Below are positions 26,767 through 36,089 of a stretch of DNA of 49,243 nt, in pieces (position 1 is the stretch's first letter; each line of letters opens with the position of its first letter). A program made the position numbers and the translations under genes. Origin of the DNA: Rhodoferax sp. OV413 (lineage in GTDB: Bacteria > Pseudomonadota > Gammaproteobacteria > Pseudomonadales > Pseudohongiellaceae); contig CALQJO020000020.1 of assembly GCA_943330915.2 (NCBI GenBank), forward strand, positions 1 to 49,243. Reading direction: 5' to 3'. Under the pieces are notes generated by a model, which was given only the letters and a program-made list of their open reading frames with translations, was not told where the DNA came from and did not search any database.

Positions 26767-29700
26767 TTACACGGCAATAGCCTGTTGTCGGGCTGCCAAT
26801 TCGGTCAGCACACGTTTGTAATCTGTTGGCATTACTTTCACAAACTGTGCGAGTGACTGGCTCCAGTTATCGAGAATCTGTCTGGCTACTGGCGACCCCG
26901 TGTGATGCAGGTGATTGCTGATCAGCGACTTCAGTTCGTTTATGTCTGCGCTGTCTGCCACGGCTTCCAGTCCATATGTTTCGGTATTGCACTGACGCGC
27001 GAAGTCCTTGTTTTTATCCCAGACATAGGCGATGCCGCCGCTCATGCCGGCACCGAAATTGCGGCCGGTTTTTCCGAGAATAACCACACGGCCGCCAGTC
27101 ATGTATTCACAACCGTGGTCGCCGATGCCTTCAACAACAGCGGACGCCCCGCTGTTACGCACGGCAAAACGCTCTGCAGCGATACCGCTGAAATAGGCCT
27201 CGCCGCCCGTTGCGCCATACAGATTAACGTTACCAGCGATGATGTTTTCTTCGGCTTTGAAGGTGCTGTTTTTGGGTGGATAAACCACAATTTTGCCGCC
27301 AGACAAGCCCTTGCCAACAAAGTCATTACAATCGCCTTCAACGCTGATGGTGATGCCTTTGGCCAGCCACGCCCCGAGGCTCTGACCTGCAGAGCCGTGC
27401 AATTTGATGGTAATTGTGTCATCAGGCAGCATCTGCTCGCCGTGATGCTTGGCAACTTCATTGGAAAGCATGGTACCCACAACACGGTTGATGTTAAGCA
27501 CGGGCATTTCGATCTGCACTTTTTCTCCGCGCAGCAATGCCGGTTGTGCCAATTCAATCAATTGATTATCCAGCGCTCTTTCAAGACCATGATCCTGACT
27601 GATCGTCTGATGGGTCACCGTATTCGGATACACCATTTGTGCTGGCTTCAGGATGTTGCTCAGATCCAGTCCGCGCGCTTTCCAATGATCAATAGCACCG
27701 CGGCTTTCAAGCAGGTCAACCCGTCCGACCATGTCGGTGAGTTTGCGCATACCCAGGCTGGCCATGATCTCGCGCAGTTCTTCGGCCACCATAAACAGGT
27801 AGTTCACCACGTGCTCAGGCTGACCTTTGAACTTCTTGCGCAGTTCCGGATCCTGGGTAGCAACACCGACCGGGCAAGTATTCAAATGGCACTTGCGCAT
27901 CATGATGCAGCCTAGCGTTACCAGTGGAGCTGTGGCAAAACCAAACTCTTCCGCACCCAGCAAAGCAGCAATGGCCACGTCACGGCCGGTTTTTAATTGT
28001 CCGTCTGTCTGCACAACCACACGTGAGCGCAGATTGTTCATGACCAGTGTCTGGTGGGTTTCTGCCAGGCCCAATTCCCAGGGCAAACCCGCGTGCTTGA
28101 TGGATGTCAGTGGCGATGCGCCGGTTCCGCCATCATGGCCTGCAATGACCAGATGTTCGGCTTTGGCTTTGGTGACGCCGGCAGCGACAGTACCAACCCC
28201 GACTTCGGATACCAGCTTGACGCTGATACGAGCCTTGCGGTTGGCATTTTTGAGATCGTGGATAAGCTGTGCGATATCTTCAATAGAATAAATATCGTGA
28301 TGTGGCGGCGGAGAAATCAGGCCGACGCCGGGCGTTGAGTAACGCAGACGCGCAATATTCGCATCGACTTTTCCGCCGGGCAGTTCTCCGCCTTCGCCAG
28401 GCTTGGCGCCCTGCGAGATTTTGATCTGCAGCTCATCAGCATTGGTCAAGTACCAGATGGTCACACCAAAGCGGCCGGATGCCACCTGTTTGATGGACGA
28501 GCGCTTGGAGTCACCATTAGGCATAGGCTGGAAACGCGCGGGGTCTTCGCCGCCTTCACCGGTGTTGGATTTGCCACCCATGCGGTTCATGGCGATCGCC
28601 AGGGTCTCGTGAGTTTCCGGTGAAATGGAGCCCAGGCTCATTGCGCCGGTGGCAAAACGCTTGACGATGTCTTTCGCGGACTCGACGTCGTCCAGCACAA
28701 TGGCCTGTTGTTGATCAGTACGGAAATCCAGCAAACCACGCAAGGTGCAGGCGCGAGTGGTTTGCTCATTGGTGTACTTGGCAAAAATTTTATACGCATC
28801 AGGACTGTTATTGCGCGCTGCCACCTGCAGGTTAAAAATCGCGCTCGGGTCCCACATGTGGCCTTCGCCACCGCTGCGCCAGTGGAAATCACCTGGGTTG
28901 GCCATGACCGGAATACGGCCGGTGTCGATGACCGGGAAGCCCAGGTGGTGACGACGCTCGGTTTCCTGAACAAGCGTATCAAAATCGACACCTTGTACGC
29001 GGCTGGCGGTTCCGACAAAACAACGATCGATAATGTCATCAGCCAATCCAACTGCTTCAAAAATCTGTGCACCTTTGTAGGATTGCAGTGTTGAGATGCC
29101 CATTTTTGCCATGACCTTGAGCATGCCCTTGCCCACGGCTTTTTTATAGGCATACACAATTTTGTCTTCGGTGGCGTAGTCTTTGCTGAGCAATCCGTCT
29201 TTCTGAGCCTGCCACAGCGATTCAAATGCCAGGTATGGGTTGATGGCATCTGCGCCATACCCGGTGAGCAGGCAATGGTGGTGAACTTCGCGGGCCTCAC
29301 CCGTTTCCAAAATCAGACCAATGCGACTACGTTCGTGTTGCCTGATCAGGTGATGATGCACTGCGCCACAAGCGACCAGTGAGCTGATCGCCATGCGTTC
29401 CCGACTGATTTTGCGATCTGACAGAATGATAAACGCATACCCATCAGCGATGGCCTGACTTGCCTGGCGGCAGATGCCATCGAGCGCGGTGACATAGGCA
29501 TTGGCAGTTTTTGCATCATAGGTGATATCAATAACGTTGCTGCGCAGACCTTTAAAATCCATGTTGCGGATAGTCTGCAACTGCGAGTTAGACAAAATCG
29601 GGTGCTTGAGACTCAGGCGGTGTGCATGCTTCTCGGTAGTTTCCAGCAGATTGCCTTCCGGGCCGATAAAACACTCCAGCGACATAACGACCTCTTCACG

Positions 29701-31338
29701 GATCGAGTCGATGGCGGGATTGGTGATCTGTGCAAACAGCTGTTTGAAGTAGTCATAGATCATGCGTGGCTTATCTGATAGACAGGCCAGCGCCGAGTCG
29801 TTACCCATGGAGCCCAGCGGATCACGAGCCTCGGTAATCATCGGTAGCAACATAAACTGCATGGTTTCAGTGGTGTAACCAAAAGCCTGCATGCGGGCGA
29901 AGACGTTTTCGGACTCCAGCGAATGATCTTCACTGCCGTTGGCAAGTTGATCCAGCGTGATGCGTTGCCGCGCCAGCCACTCGCTGTAAGGGCGCTTGGC
30001 TGCGATGACGGCTTTGAGTTCCTCGTCCGGAATCAGACGCCCTTCCTCGAAATCCAGCAGGAACATTTTGCCTGGCTGCAGCCGCCCTTTGAGCTTGACG
30101 TTAGCCGGGTCAACATGAACTACACCGACCTCGGATGCCATGATGACTTTGTCGTCATGGGTCACGTAGTAACGACTTGGGCGCAGGCCATTGCGATCCA
30201 GAACGGCGCCAATGTAGTGGCCATCGGAAAATACAATCGACGCCGGGCCATCCCAAGGTTCAATCAGGGCGGAGTGGAACTCATAAAACGCTTTTTTATC
30301 GGCAGACATATTGACGTCTGACTGCCAGGCTTCCGGGATCATCATCATCACAGATTCCTGCAGTGATCGGCCGGACAGCAGCATAAATTCCAGAACAGAG
30401 TCAAAAGAGCCGGAGTCAGAACAGTCGGCGTCGATGATCGGGTAAAGATCTTTGATCTTCTCGCCAAACAGCGGACTTGACAGCATACCTTCGCGCGCCA
30501 CCATCTGGTTGACGTTGCCGCGCAGTGTGTTGATTTCGCCGTTGTGGCTCATAAAGCGATTGGGCTGTGCACGATCCCAGGAAGGAAATGTATTTGTGCT
30601 GAAGCGGGAATGCACCATCGCCATGTGAGTTTCACAGGTGGTATTGGTCAGGTCGCGATAGAACGGGAACAGCTGGCCCGGGGTCAACATACCTTTATAA
30701 ACAATGACTTTGCTTGACAGGCTGCAGGCGTAGAGCATTTTTGCTTCGCTGAGCGAGTTGTCGCCACGCAGTTTGTGCGTGAAGCGTTTGCGGATGACGT
30801 ACAGTTTGCGCTCGAACTCATCCCGGGAAAGATTGTCTGCCGCGCCTATAAAGAGCTGTTCGATCACCGGTTGGGCTGTCCTGGCGGCTGGGCCGACGTC
30901 AGCGCCCACCGGATCAACGGGCACCAGTCGCCAGCCGATCAGTGTCTGACCTTCTTCAGCAATAATGCGGTTAATCGTGTCGCGGCAAAACCCGCGCTCT
31001 TTGCTGATCTGCGGCAGAAAGATGTTGCCCACCGCATATTTGCCAGAGCCGGGCAGGGTTGTATTGAGGTCCTTTAGAGCGATGTTCGCAAAAAACGAAT
31101 GAGGCAGCGCCATCAGAATTCCGGCACCGTCACCGGTATTCGCCTCGAAGCCGCAACCTCCGCGGTGATCCATCCGCGAATTCAGGTGATATGCATCAAG
31201 CATAATCTGGTGACTGGGTCGTCCCTTGATGTCCGCAACGAATCCTACGCCGCAGGAGTCTTTCTCGTTTGCCGGATCGTACAGGCCGGTCTTCTGCGGA
31301 AAGCCAAACTTATGGTGGGATTGGGCTTGATCAGTCAT
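26767..31338 (-). CDS. gltB: Glutamate synthase large subunit GltB
   Basis: Alpha subunit of glutamate synthase (glutamine plus 2-oxoglutarate to two glutamates), central to ammonia assimilation. Of 1523 residues, the first 28 should be a propeptide removed to expose the catalytic Cys29 (DSCGVGF) of the class II glutamine amidotransferase domain (to about 430). A central domain and the FMN-binding synthase barrel (about 830-1200) follow. The 3Fe-4S ligands are Cys1144, Cys1150 and Cys1155 ([15 protein letters not shown]). The C-terminal beta-helix domain is recognised by its glycine-rich repeats ([12 protein letters not shown]). It is divergent from the cytochrome b gene across a 630 bp gap. 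Confidence 0.97.
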   Translation of the reverse strand: MTDQAQSHHKFGFPQKTGLYDPANEKDSCGVGFVADIKGRPSHQIMLDAYHLNSRMDHRGGCGFEANTGDGAGILMALPHSFFANIALKDLNTTLPGSGKYAVGNIFLPQISKERGFCRDTINRIIAEEGQTLIGWRLVPVDPVGADVGPAARTAQPVIEQLFIGAADNLSRDEFERKLYVIRKRFTHKLRGDNSLSEAKMLYACSLSSKVIVYKGMLTPGQLFPFYRDLTNTTCETHMAMVHSRFSTNTFPSWDRAQPNRFMSHNGEINTLRGNVNQMVAREGMLSSPLFGEKIKDLYPIIDADCSDSGSFDSVLEFMLLSGRSLQESVMMMIPEAWQSDVNMSADKKAFYEFHSALIEPWDGPASIVFSDGHYIGAVLDRNGLRPSRYYVTHDDKVIMASEVGVVHVDPANVKLKGRLQPGKMFLLDFEEGRLIPDEELKAVIAAKRPYSEWLARQRITLDQLANGSEDHSLESENVFARMQAFGYTTETMQFMLLPMITEARDPLGSMGNDSALACLSDKPRMIYDYFKQLFAQITNPAIDSIREEVVMSLECFIGPEGNLLETTEKHAHRLSLKHPILSNSQLQTIRNMDFKGLRSNVIDITYDAKTANAYVTALDGICRQASQAIADGYAFIILSDRKISRERMAISSLVACGAVHHHLIRQHERSRIGLILETGEAREVHHHCLLTGYGADAINPYLAFESLWQAQKDGLLSKDYATEDKIVYAYKKAVGKGMLKVMAKMGISTLQSYKGAQIFEAVGLADDIIDRCFVGTASRVQGVDFDTLVQETERRHHLGFPVIDTGRIPVMANPGDFHWRSGGEGHMWDPSAIFNLQVAARNNSPDAYKIFAKYTNEQTTRACTLRGLLDFRTDQQQAIVLDDVESAKDIVKRFATGAMSLGSISPETHETLAIAMNRMGGKSNTGEGGEDPARFQPMPNGDSKRSSIKQVASGRFGVTIWYLTNADELQIKISQGAKPGEGGELPGGKVDANIARLRYSTPGVGLISPPPHHDIYSIEDIAQLIHDLKNANRKARISVKLVSEVGVGTVAAGVTKAKAEHLVIAGHDGGTGASPLTSIKHAGLPWELGLAETHQTLVMNNLRSRVVVQTDGQLKTGRDVAIAALLGAEEFGFATAPLVTLGCIMMRKCHLNTCPVGVATQDPELRKKFKGQPEHVVNYLFMVAEELREIMASLGMRKLTDMVGRVDLLESRGAIDHWKARGLDLSNILKPAQMVYPNTVTHQTISQDHGLERALDNQLIELAQPALLRGEKVQIEMPVLNINRVVGTMLSNEVAKHHGEQMLPDDTITIKLHGSAGQSLGAWLAKGITISVEGDCNDFVGKGLSGGKIVVYPPKNSTFKAEENIIAGNVNLYGATGGEAYFSGIAAERFAVRNSGASAVVEGIGDHGCEYMTGGRVVILGKTGRNFGAGMSGGIAYVWDKNKDFARQCNTETYGLEAVADSADINELKSLISNHLHHTGSPVARQILDNWSQSLAQFVKVMPTDYKRVLTELAARQQAIAV

Positions 31339-31360
31339 TGTCGCTAAGTCTCGCTAATTC

Positions 31361-31391
31361 GTTATATTGTTTCCGGTTCAGTGACCGTCAA
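31361..31391 (-). promoter_or_regulatory. Likely gltBD promoter
   Basis: On the minus strand TTGACG (31391-31386) and TATAAC (31366-31361) stand 19 bases apart, slightly long for sigma-70. A shifted -10, AATATA, gives 17. The gltB ATG is about 22 bases downstream of the -10. Confidence 0.45.
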
Positions 31392-31406
31392 CGCTCCCTG
31401 CGTCAA

Positions 31407-31423
31407 AATGCAATGTGCATTGC
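31407..31423. promoter_or_regulatory. Dyad-symmetric site upstream of the gltB promoter
   Basis: Overlapping inverted repeats, AATGCA-ATG-TGCATT and GCAATG-TG-CATTGC, lie about 15 bp upstream of the presumed -35. The position and symmetry suit an activator or repressor site for gltBD. I do not recognise the protein. Confidence 0.35.
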
Positions 31424-31477
31424 CAGAAAGGAGATGCGTGAATTTAGAAATTATTGATTTGAAAAGGCTCACTGAAG

Positions 31478-31548
31478 CGGCCTGCACCCCTCGAACTACG
31501 CGTCCGAAGCAGGCCGGACAGTCGTAAAACATGGTGCGTGGTTTTACG
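31478..31548. repeat. Tandem inverted repeats, possible structured RNA
   Basis: Two neighbouring perfect inverted repeats: CGGCCTGC/GCAGGCCG (31478-31485 and 31509-31516) and CGTAAAAC/GTTTTACG (31523-31530 and 31541-31548). A third pairing, GTCCG/CGGAC (31502-31506 and 31515-31519), overlaps the first and excludes it. Either strand could carry this as a leader or small RNA. No U tract follows on either strand. Confidence 0.4.
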
Positions 31549-31968
31549 GGGGCTGGACACAATAACATCGAACAAAAATATGTCAAGCCGGCAGGTAAAG
31601 CGTGACTATATGTAGCTCAAAGCCCGTCTAGCTTGATAAATGTGCATAGCTGGATTACTCTTTCACCGACTCAGAATGCCTGTAATCTCTGCGTTAATAT
31701 TACTAAGCTAGGTATTGTCAGGCATCCTGTTTATCCTGAAGTGTCACATCGACGTTTTGTAAAAAAGGAGGCATGTCCTCGGCTGCTGCAGAGACTGCAT
31801 CAGCACTGCGGTTTACGGCTGCGCCTGGTAAACGCACAGCTCTGTTTGATTGGAAAACATGCGTCACGCCCCGATCCAGGCCGATGTGTCGCATGAATCT
31901 TGTTGTCTGGCTTAAGGTGTCGGGAACGCACCAAAAAGAATAATAGCTTTCAGCTGAGGGGATATCGC

Positions 31969-32718
31969 GTGGAAATAGTCCGTTATAAAAGAGATGTATG
32001 GGGTGACGAAGTCATACTGGGAGTGTCCTGGGATTTGCTTTGGGTGGTATCAGTAGCGATTTTGGTGCTGCTCGCAGCTCACGCGATTTTTATGGCCGCT
32101 CTGGCCAAGAAAAAAGCCAAGCCCTCCGCTGAAGGTCGGAAGATCAACCGTCACGATGCTATCGACCGCGCTTTCCATTGGATCATGGCCGCGTCTGTCC
32201 TGGTCCTGATTGCGACCGGCGTGATGCCGATCATCGGGATTCACTTTGCCTGGTTAGATATTCACTGGATCGCAGGTTTGGTGCTGACATTTGTGGTGGC
32301 GTTTCACATTGTCCGTGCTTCTTTCTGGCAGGACTTCAAGTCCATGATCATGACGCCAGCTGATTTTGCAGAGCCCTTTGATGAGAGCCGCAAACCAGGC
32401 AAATATTCCTTCGAACAGAAGGGAATGCACTGGGCAATGACAATTCTTGTGTTGCTGGTGATTGTGACGGGCATCATTCTGTTTATGCAGATACGTACGC
32501 CCTTCTGGGAGCGCCCTGCAGTTGCCGATGAGGCCCAGCTGGGTCTGATGTTCCTGCTGCATGGTCTGGCAACGTTGTCACTGGTTGCATTCACGGCGAT
32601 CCATATCTACTTTGCTGTGCGTCCGGAGAAAATTTTCTACACCCGTTCGATGGTCAAGGGTTGGATCTCTGAGGCAGAAATGAAAGAGAATCACGATACT
32701 GACAAGTGGAAGGTGTGA
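31969..32718 (+). CDS. Cytochrome b, formate dehydrogenase gamma-subunit type
   Basis: Integral-membrane dihaem cytochrome b of 249 residues. The GTG at 31969 is the start because GAGGGG lies seven bases before it. The frame is open further upstream without a ribosome site. Hydrophobic segments: an N-terminal helix (about 20-45), then four core helices (about 65-235). Likely haem histidines are in RAFHWIM, DIHWIAG, VAFHIVR, LLHGLAT and TAIHIYF. The fold passes electrons between quinone and a dehydrogenase. No iron-sulfur or molybdenum subunit is encoded nearby, so the partner is unknown. The following gene is coupled to it. Confidence 0.85.
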   Translation: MEIVRYKRDVWGDEVILGVSWDLLWVVSVAILVLLAAHAIFMAALAKKKAKPSAEGRKINRHDAIDRAFHWIMAASVLVLIATGVMPIIGIHFAWLDIHWIAGLVLTFVVAFHIVRASFWQDFKSMIMTPADFAEPFDESRKPGKYSFEQKGMHWAMTILVLLVIVTGIILFMQIRTPFWERPAVADEAQLGLMFLLHGLATLSLVAFTAIHIYFAVRPEKIFYTRSMVKGWISEAEMKENHDTDKWKV

Positions 32719-32720
32719 AG

Positions 32721-33128
32721 TTGACTGACGTTAAGAACATCGAGAGTGATATAGATGTCGTAGAGTCCGGTTACGAATTTTTGCTGGCGTATGCTGCTCA
32801 AGGGCGGCCCCCACATGTCGAATCAGAATCTCCGACTCCGCATGCGAGGCCAACGCTGAGCAATATGGCCGCTGCATTAGCCAATGTTGCGGCTGCATTC
32901 AGAGGCAGTGATAACGAGTATGAACAAGTCATCTCTGAGGATATCCGCAAAGCCAGTGCAGCCATTAATTTTGTGCTGGCGCAGCCGCGGATGAGTTCTG
33001 AGCTGGTCGATAATCTTAATGCGTCTATCCATCTGCGCGCGGTGCTGACGGACTTTTTCCTGTACAGCGAAGTGTTCAAGCCTATCGGTGAGGCTCCAAA
33101 GTCCCCTGCATATTTTAATGTTGGCTGA
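32721..33128 (+). CDS. Unknown protein coupled to the cytochrome b
   Basis: Soluble, mainly helical protein of 135 residues that I do not recognise. It begins two bases after the cytochrome b stop. The TTG at 32721 has GGAAGG seven bases upstream. GTGs at 32706 and 32715 are possible but too close to that site. Visible pieces are an alanine-rich helix (MAAALANVAAAFRG) and a ...SSELVDNLNASIHLRAVLTDF helix. There is no signal peptide, metal motif or membrane segment. Tight linkage suggests a job with the cytochrome, for example assembly or partner recruitment, but that is inference. A hairpin terminator follows. Confidence 0.75.
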   Translation: MTDVKNIESDIDVVESGYEFLLAYAAQGRPPHVESESPTPHARPTLSNMAAALANVAAAFRGSDNEYEQVISEDIRKASAAINFVLAQPRMSSELVDNLNASIHLRAVLTDFFLYSEVFKPIGEAPKSPAYFNVG

Positions 33129-33148
33129 CAACGGTGAACGCAGTTTAG

Positions 33149-33183
33149 AAAAGCAGGGTGATTAAATTGCCCTGCTTTTTTTT
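33149..33183. terminator. Rho-independent terminator
   Basis: GCAGGG (33153-33158) pairs with CCCTGC (33170-33175) around an 11-base loop, followed by eight T's. Four A's precede the stem, so it can work in both directions. It ends the cytochrome b/unknown transcript and the convergent 51-residue gene. Confidence 0.85.
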
Positions 33184-33208
33184 CGCCCGTACTTATGGCC
33201 TGCTACTG

Positions 33209-33364
33209 TCAACGTGACAGCGTTGCAAAAAATACAATCAGCGCAATAACCACCAAGCATGACAATACGATCATAAAAGCCCACAAGCCACGGCGTTTTT
33301 TGCCCCAGCGATATTGCTCATCCTCAATAAAAATCGGGTTCACTTTGCGTCGGAAAAACTTCAT
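33209..33364 (-). CDS. Small single-span membrane protein, 51 residues
   Basis: Short gene with no recognised family. The product begins MKFFRRKVNPIF, has a basic patch (GKKRRG, 21-26), then one hydrophobic helix (about 27-48) and a short SR end. The basic residues before the helix predict N-in topology. It is convergent with the cytochrome b unit and shares its bidirectional terminator. Only a weak GAG ribosome site is visible. The clean topology and bracketing by a terminator support a real gene. Confidence 0.6.
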   Translation of the reverse strand: MKFFRRKVNPIFIEDEQYRWGKKRRGLWAFMIVLSCLVVIALIVFFATLSR

Positions 33365-33457
33365 CGGATGTCTCGGTCAAAAATCGGTCGCCGCCATCTA
33401 AACACGACCTGCAGTCAATGAAGTCGTCAAAAGGTGGCAAACTACGGAACAAATGTG

Positions 33458-33471
33458 TCAATCATGATTGA
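33458..33471. promoter_or_regulatory. Perfect 14 bp palindrome in a divergent promoter region
   Basis: TCAATCATGATTGA reads the same on both strands. It sits about midway between the divergent 51-residue membrane gene (start 33364) and the large DUF5916-type gene (start 33588), where a regulator of both could bind. The protein is unknown. A TATACT at 33550-33555 could be the -10 of the rightward gene, without a clear -35. Confidence 0.4.
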
Positions 33472-33587
33472 AAAGCGCTTACTTGTGACAAAGTGAAACG
33501 CGGCGCCGTTGTGAGCTTTCTGAGCGGGCTAACTCAAAAACAAAGCTGATATACTTCAGAAAAACCACAAGTCAGGTAGTAGAAATA

Positions 33588-35999
33588 GTGACAAATTGTT
33601 GTTCAATCTGGGCGGTTGCCTGCAGGCGATTGTTGATGTGCTTGTCAGGCTCTTTATTTGCAGTGACATTAACTCACGCACAGCAGCCAGACGCCAGTGG
33701 CGTAATACAAATGGCTATGATTCCTGCTGATCAGGCGCAGCTGGATCTGGACGGATTTCTGGATGAGTCAGTCTGGCAGCAGGTGCCAGCAACAGATGGT
33801 ATGCGTGTCATTAATCCCGATACCCTTGAACCTGCTTCTTTACGCACGGAGACGCGCATCTTCTATAACGAGCAAGGCATTTACGTGGGCGTCATGAACT
33901 ATCAGGCTGCGGACACCCTGGTCGCCCGAATGAGTTCGCGCGATGAGCCGATCCCGCGTGACGGATTTGTACTGTCCATTGATGCGTCGGGAAACGGAAC
34001 CTACGGTTATTTTTTGCGCGTTAATCTTGGCGGTACCTTGTCTGACGGCACTATTCTGCCAGAGCGTCAGATCAGTCGTGATTGGGACGGTTCATGGGAT
34101 GCTGAAACACAGGAGCTCAACAACGGGTGGTCTTCGGAAATTTTTATCCCGTGGGGAATGATGGCGCTGCCGCAAGCCGGGGATACCAGACAAATCGGAA
34201 TATATACTGAGCGTCAGGTAATGTATCTGAACGAGACGTGGTCGTGGCCCGCGCTGCCGAATACCGATCCCCAATATCTGTCAGCATTTCAAAAATACGA
34301 GCTCAGCGGTATTGTCCCGCGAACTCAGTTCACCTTTTATCCTTACGGGTCTGGAACCCACAATAACCTCAGCGGTGAGACAAAAGCGCGCACAGGCGCT
34401 GATATCTACTGGCGCCCAAACTCCAACACACAGTTATCTGCCACGATTAATCCCGATTTTGGCACGGTAGAGTCCGATGACATCGTGGTGAACCTCTCTG
34501 CTTTTGAAGTGTTTTTCTCAGAGAAGCGCTCATTTTTTGTTGAAGGTCAGGATGTTTTCCAGACTTCCCCGCGAAACGGTGGCGGGCCATTTGGACCGAC
34601 AACCATGCTCAATACCCGGCGTATTGGTGCACCACCCGTGCTGGCTGTGCCAAGCGGTGTGCAAGTTGTTGCCACCGAGCGCAATGCACCATCAGATTTG
34701 CTGGGTGCGCTCAAGTTGACAGGCACACAGGGGAACTGGCGATACGGGACTCTGGTGGCTGCTGAAGACGACATGGAGTTGCGCGGAACCGCTGCAGATG
34801 GATCGCGAGTTAAGCTGCAATCCACCGGTCGGGATTTTGCGGTAGGACGATTGCTGTACGAAGATACGTCCGGTGGTGGCAGGCGTGGCATAGGCTGGCT
34901 CGGTACGCGGATGGACCACCCAGGTCGTCAGGCAACAGTCAACGGTGCGGATTTTTCGTATTTTTCAGCGGATACCCGCTGGGCAGTGGACGGCCAGTTC
35001 TTACACAGTGATGTGAATGGCGTGACCGGACAGGGTGCGTTTGCAGATATCAACTACCGTCCAGCGCGCGGCGTCCAGCACAGTATCATTGCGACATATC
35101 TGGATAAAACGCTCGATATCAATGATGTCGGTTACGTGCAAAGGAACGACCATCAGCAGCTTGACTACCGGTTAAGTATTACCGAATCAGGTCTGGAAAA
35201 ATATCGCAGCAGAACGCGCAGTATGAACATTGTCAATCAGTGGAATGACGACGGTCGCCCGGTTAGGTTAGGCTTGTTTTTTATGCAGAACCTGTCCTAT
35301 CACAACAATACCTCACTCAATGCCAGCTTCCGCTATTTCCCGCCGCGAGTGGATGATCGCCTCAGTCGGGGCAATGGCACCTACAAGATTCCTCACCGTC
35401 TTGCCTATGACGTCAGCTGGAGCAGCGACCGCTCGCGCCCCTTCAGCTACGGCTTCGGTATCGGCAATGCCGAAGAGGACCTGAAAGCCAATAACATCAA
35501 CTATTCCTTAAACGGGGGTTGGCAGCCCAGTGACCGGTTCTCAACCAATTTCACCTTGTCTTATCGTGACAGGGAGTCCTGGCTGGTTCACCGTGGCGGA
35601 ACACGGATGACAACCTACACAGCAACTGAATGGTCCCCGCAGCTCAATGCCAGCTTTTTTATCAGCGCCAAACAGCAATTCAGGATTGCGGTGCAATGGA
35701 CGGGAATTCAGGCAAAAGAGGATAGATTTTTTCAGATTGATCAACGCGATGTGCGCCACTTGACCGAGGTTTCAAAACCCAACCTGACGTCCGATGACTT
35801 TACCGTCAGTCGTATGAGTTTCCAGGCGCGTTACCGTTGGGAGATCGCCCCGCTGTCGGATTTGTTTGTGGTTTATACCCGGGGCAGCAACCTGCCCTCG
35901 ACAGGTGAGTCTGAGTTTCAGGACCTGCTGTTTGACTCATGGAGTCAGCGTGTCACAGATACCTGGGTGGTGAAATTGCGATACCGTTTGGGTGGTTAA
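33588..35999 (+). CDS. Secreted DUF5916-type protein with CBM9-like N-domain
   Basis: Large exported protein of 803 residues. A basic n-region and hydrophobic stretch ending THAQQ (about 11-31) form the signal peptide. Residues about 40-240 resemble the CBM9-like domain (LDGFLDESVWQQVP, RTETRIFYNEQGIYVGV). The remainder resembles DUF5916: a YWRPNSNTQLSATINPDFGTVESD block and the FFSEKRSFFVEGQDVF segment, then many alternating beta strands ending in an aromatic-flanked strand, which suggests an outer-membrane barrel. The start is GTG at 33588, with an ATG at 33636 as alternative. Function is unknown. The gene stands alone between its own promoter region and glpQ. Confidence 0.82.
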   Translation: MTNCCSIWAVACRRLLMCLSGSLFAVTLTHAQQPDASGVIQMAMIPADQAQLDLDGFLDESVWQQVPATDGMRVINPDTLEPASLRTETRIFYNEQGIYVGVMNYQAADTLVARMSSRDEPIPRDGFVLSIDASGNGTYGYFLRVNLGGTLSDGTILPERQISRDWDGSWDAETQELNNGWSSEIFIPWGMMALPQAGDTRQIGIYTERQVMYLNETWSWPALPNTDPQYLSAFQKYELSGIVPRTQFTFYPYGSGTHNNLSGETKARTGADIYWRPNSNTQLSATINPDFGTVESDDIVVNLSAFEVFFSEKRSFFVEGQDVFQTSPRNGGGPFGPTTMLNTRRIGAPPVLAVPSGVQVVATERNAPSDLLGALKLTGTQGNWRYGTLVAAEDDMELRGTAADGSRVKLQSTGRDFAVGRLLYEDTSGGGRRGIGWLGTRMDHPGRQATVNGADFSYFSADTRWAVDGQFLHSDVNGVTGQGAFADINYRPARGVQHSIIATYLDKTLDINDVGYVQRNDHQQLDYRLSITESGLEKYRSRTRSMNIVNQWNDDGRPVRLGLFFMQNLSYHNNTSLNASFRYFPPRVDDRLSRGNGTYKIPHRLAYDVSWSSDRSRPFSYGFGIGNAEEDLKANNINYSLNGGWQPSDRFSTNFTLSYRDRESWLVHRGGTRMTTYTATEWSPQLNASFFISAKQQFRIAVQWTGIQAKEDRFFQIDQRDVRHLTEVSKPNLTSDDFTVSRMSFQARYRWEIAPLSDLFVVYTRGSNLPSTGESEFQDLLFDSWSQRVTDTWVVKLRYRLGG

Positions 36000-36089
36000 A
36001 AAAACAGGCGTCAGTTATTGTCACAGAGTCGACAAAAAACTGTCTTATGCTGACATAACAACGATAATTCCCTGGAAAGGACTGCACTG

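Larger units (their letters stand above)
31339..31968. other. 630 bp intergenic region between gltB and the cytochrome b gene
   Basis: No convincing gene on either strand. Short open frames such as 31633-31896 (+) lack ribosome sites and give cysteine- and histidine-rich sequence of no known kind. The gltB-proximal end holds the gltBD promoter and dyad. The middle (31478-31548) holds two inverted repeats. In the remainder up to the GTG at 31969 I see only A/T-rich patches and no clear promoter pair. Confidence 0.5.

Noticed and set aside
26902-27915. Open frame of 337 codons on the plus strand opposite gltB
   Set aside because: It lies wholly within gltB, which is certain, and its translation has no recognisable motif.
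31486-31510. GTTCGA-like T-loop sequence suggesting a tRNA in the tandem-repeat region
   Set aside because: The flanking bases cannot form a T stem, and no acceptor or anticodon arm can be built on either strand.
31633-31896. Open frame of 87 codons in the gltB/cytochrome b gap
   Set aside because: No ribosome site, unusual composition (many Cys and His) and no neighbour linkage. Treated as chance.
33442-33475. FNR/Anr box near the divergent promoter
   Set aside because: The palindrome there is TCAATCATGATTGA, which is not the TTGAT-N4-ATCAA pattern of FNR sites.
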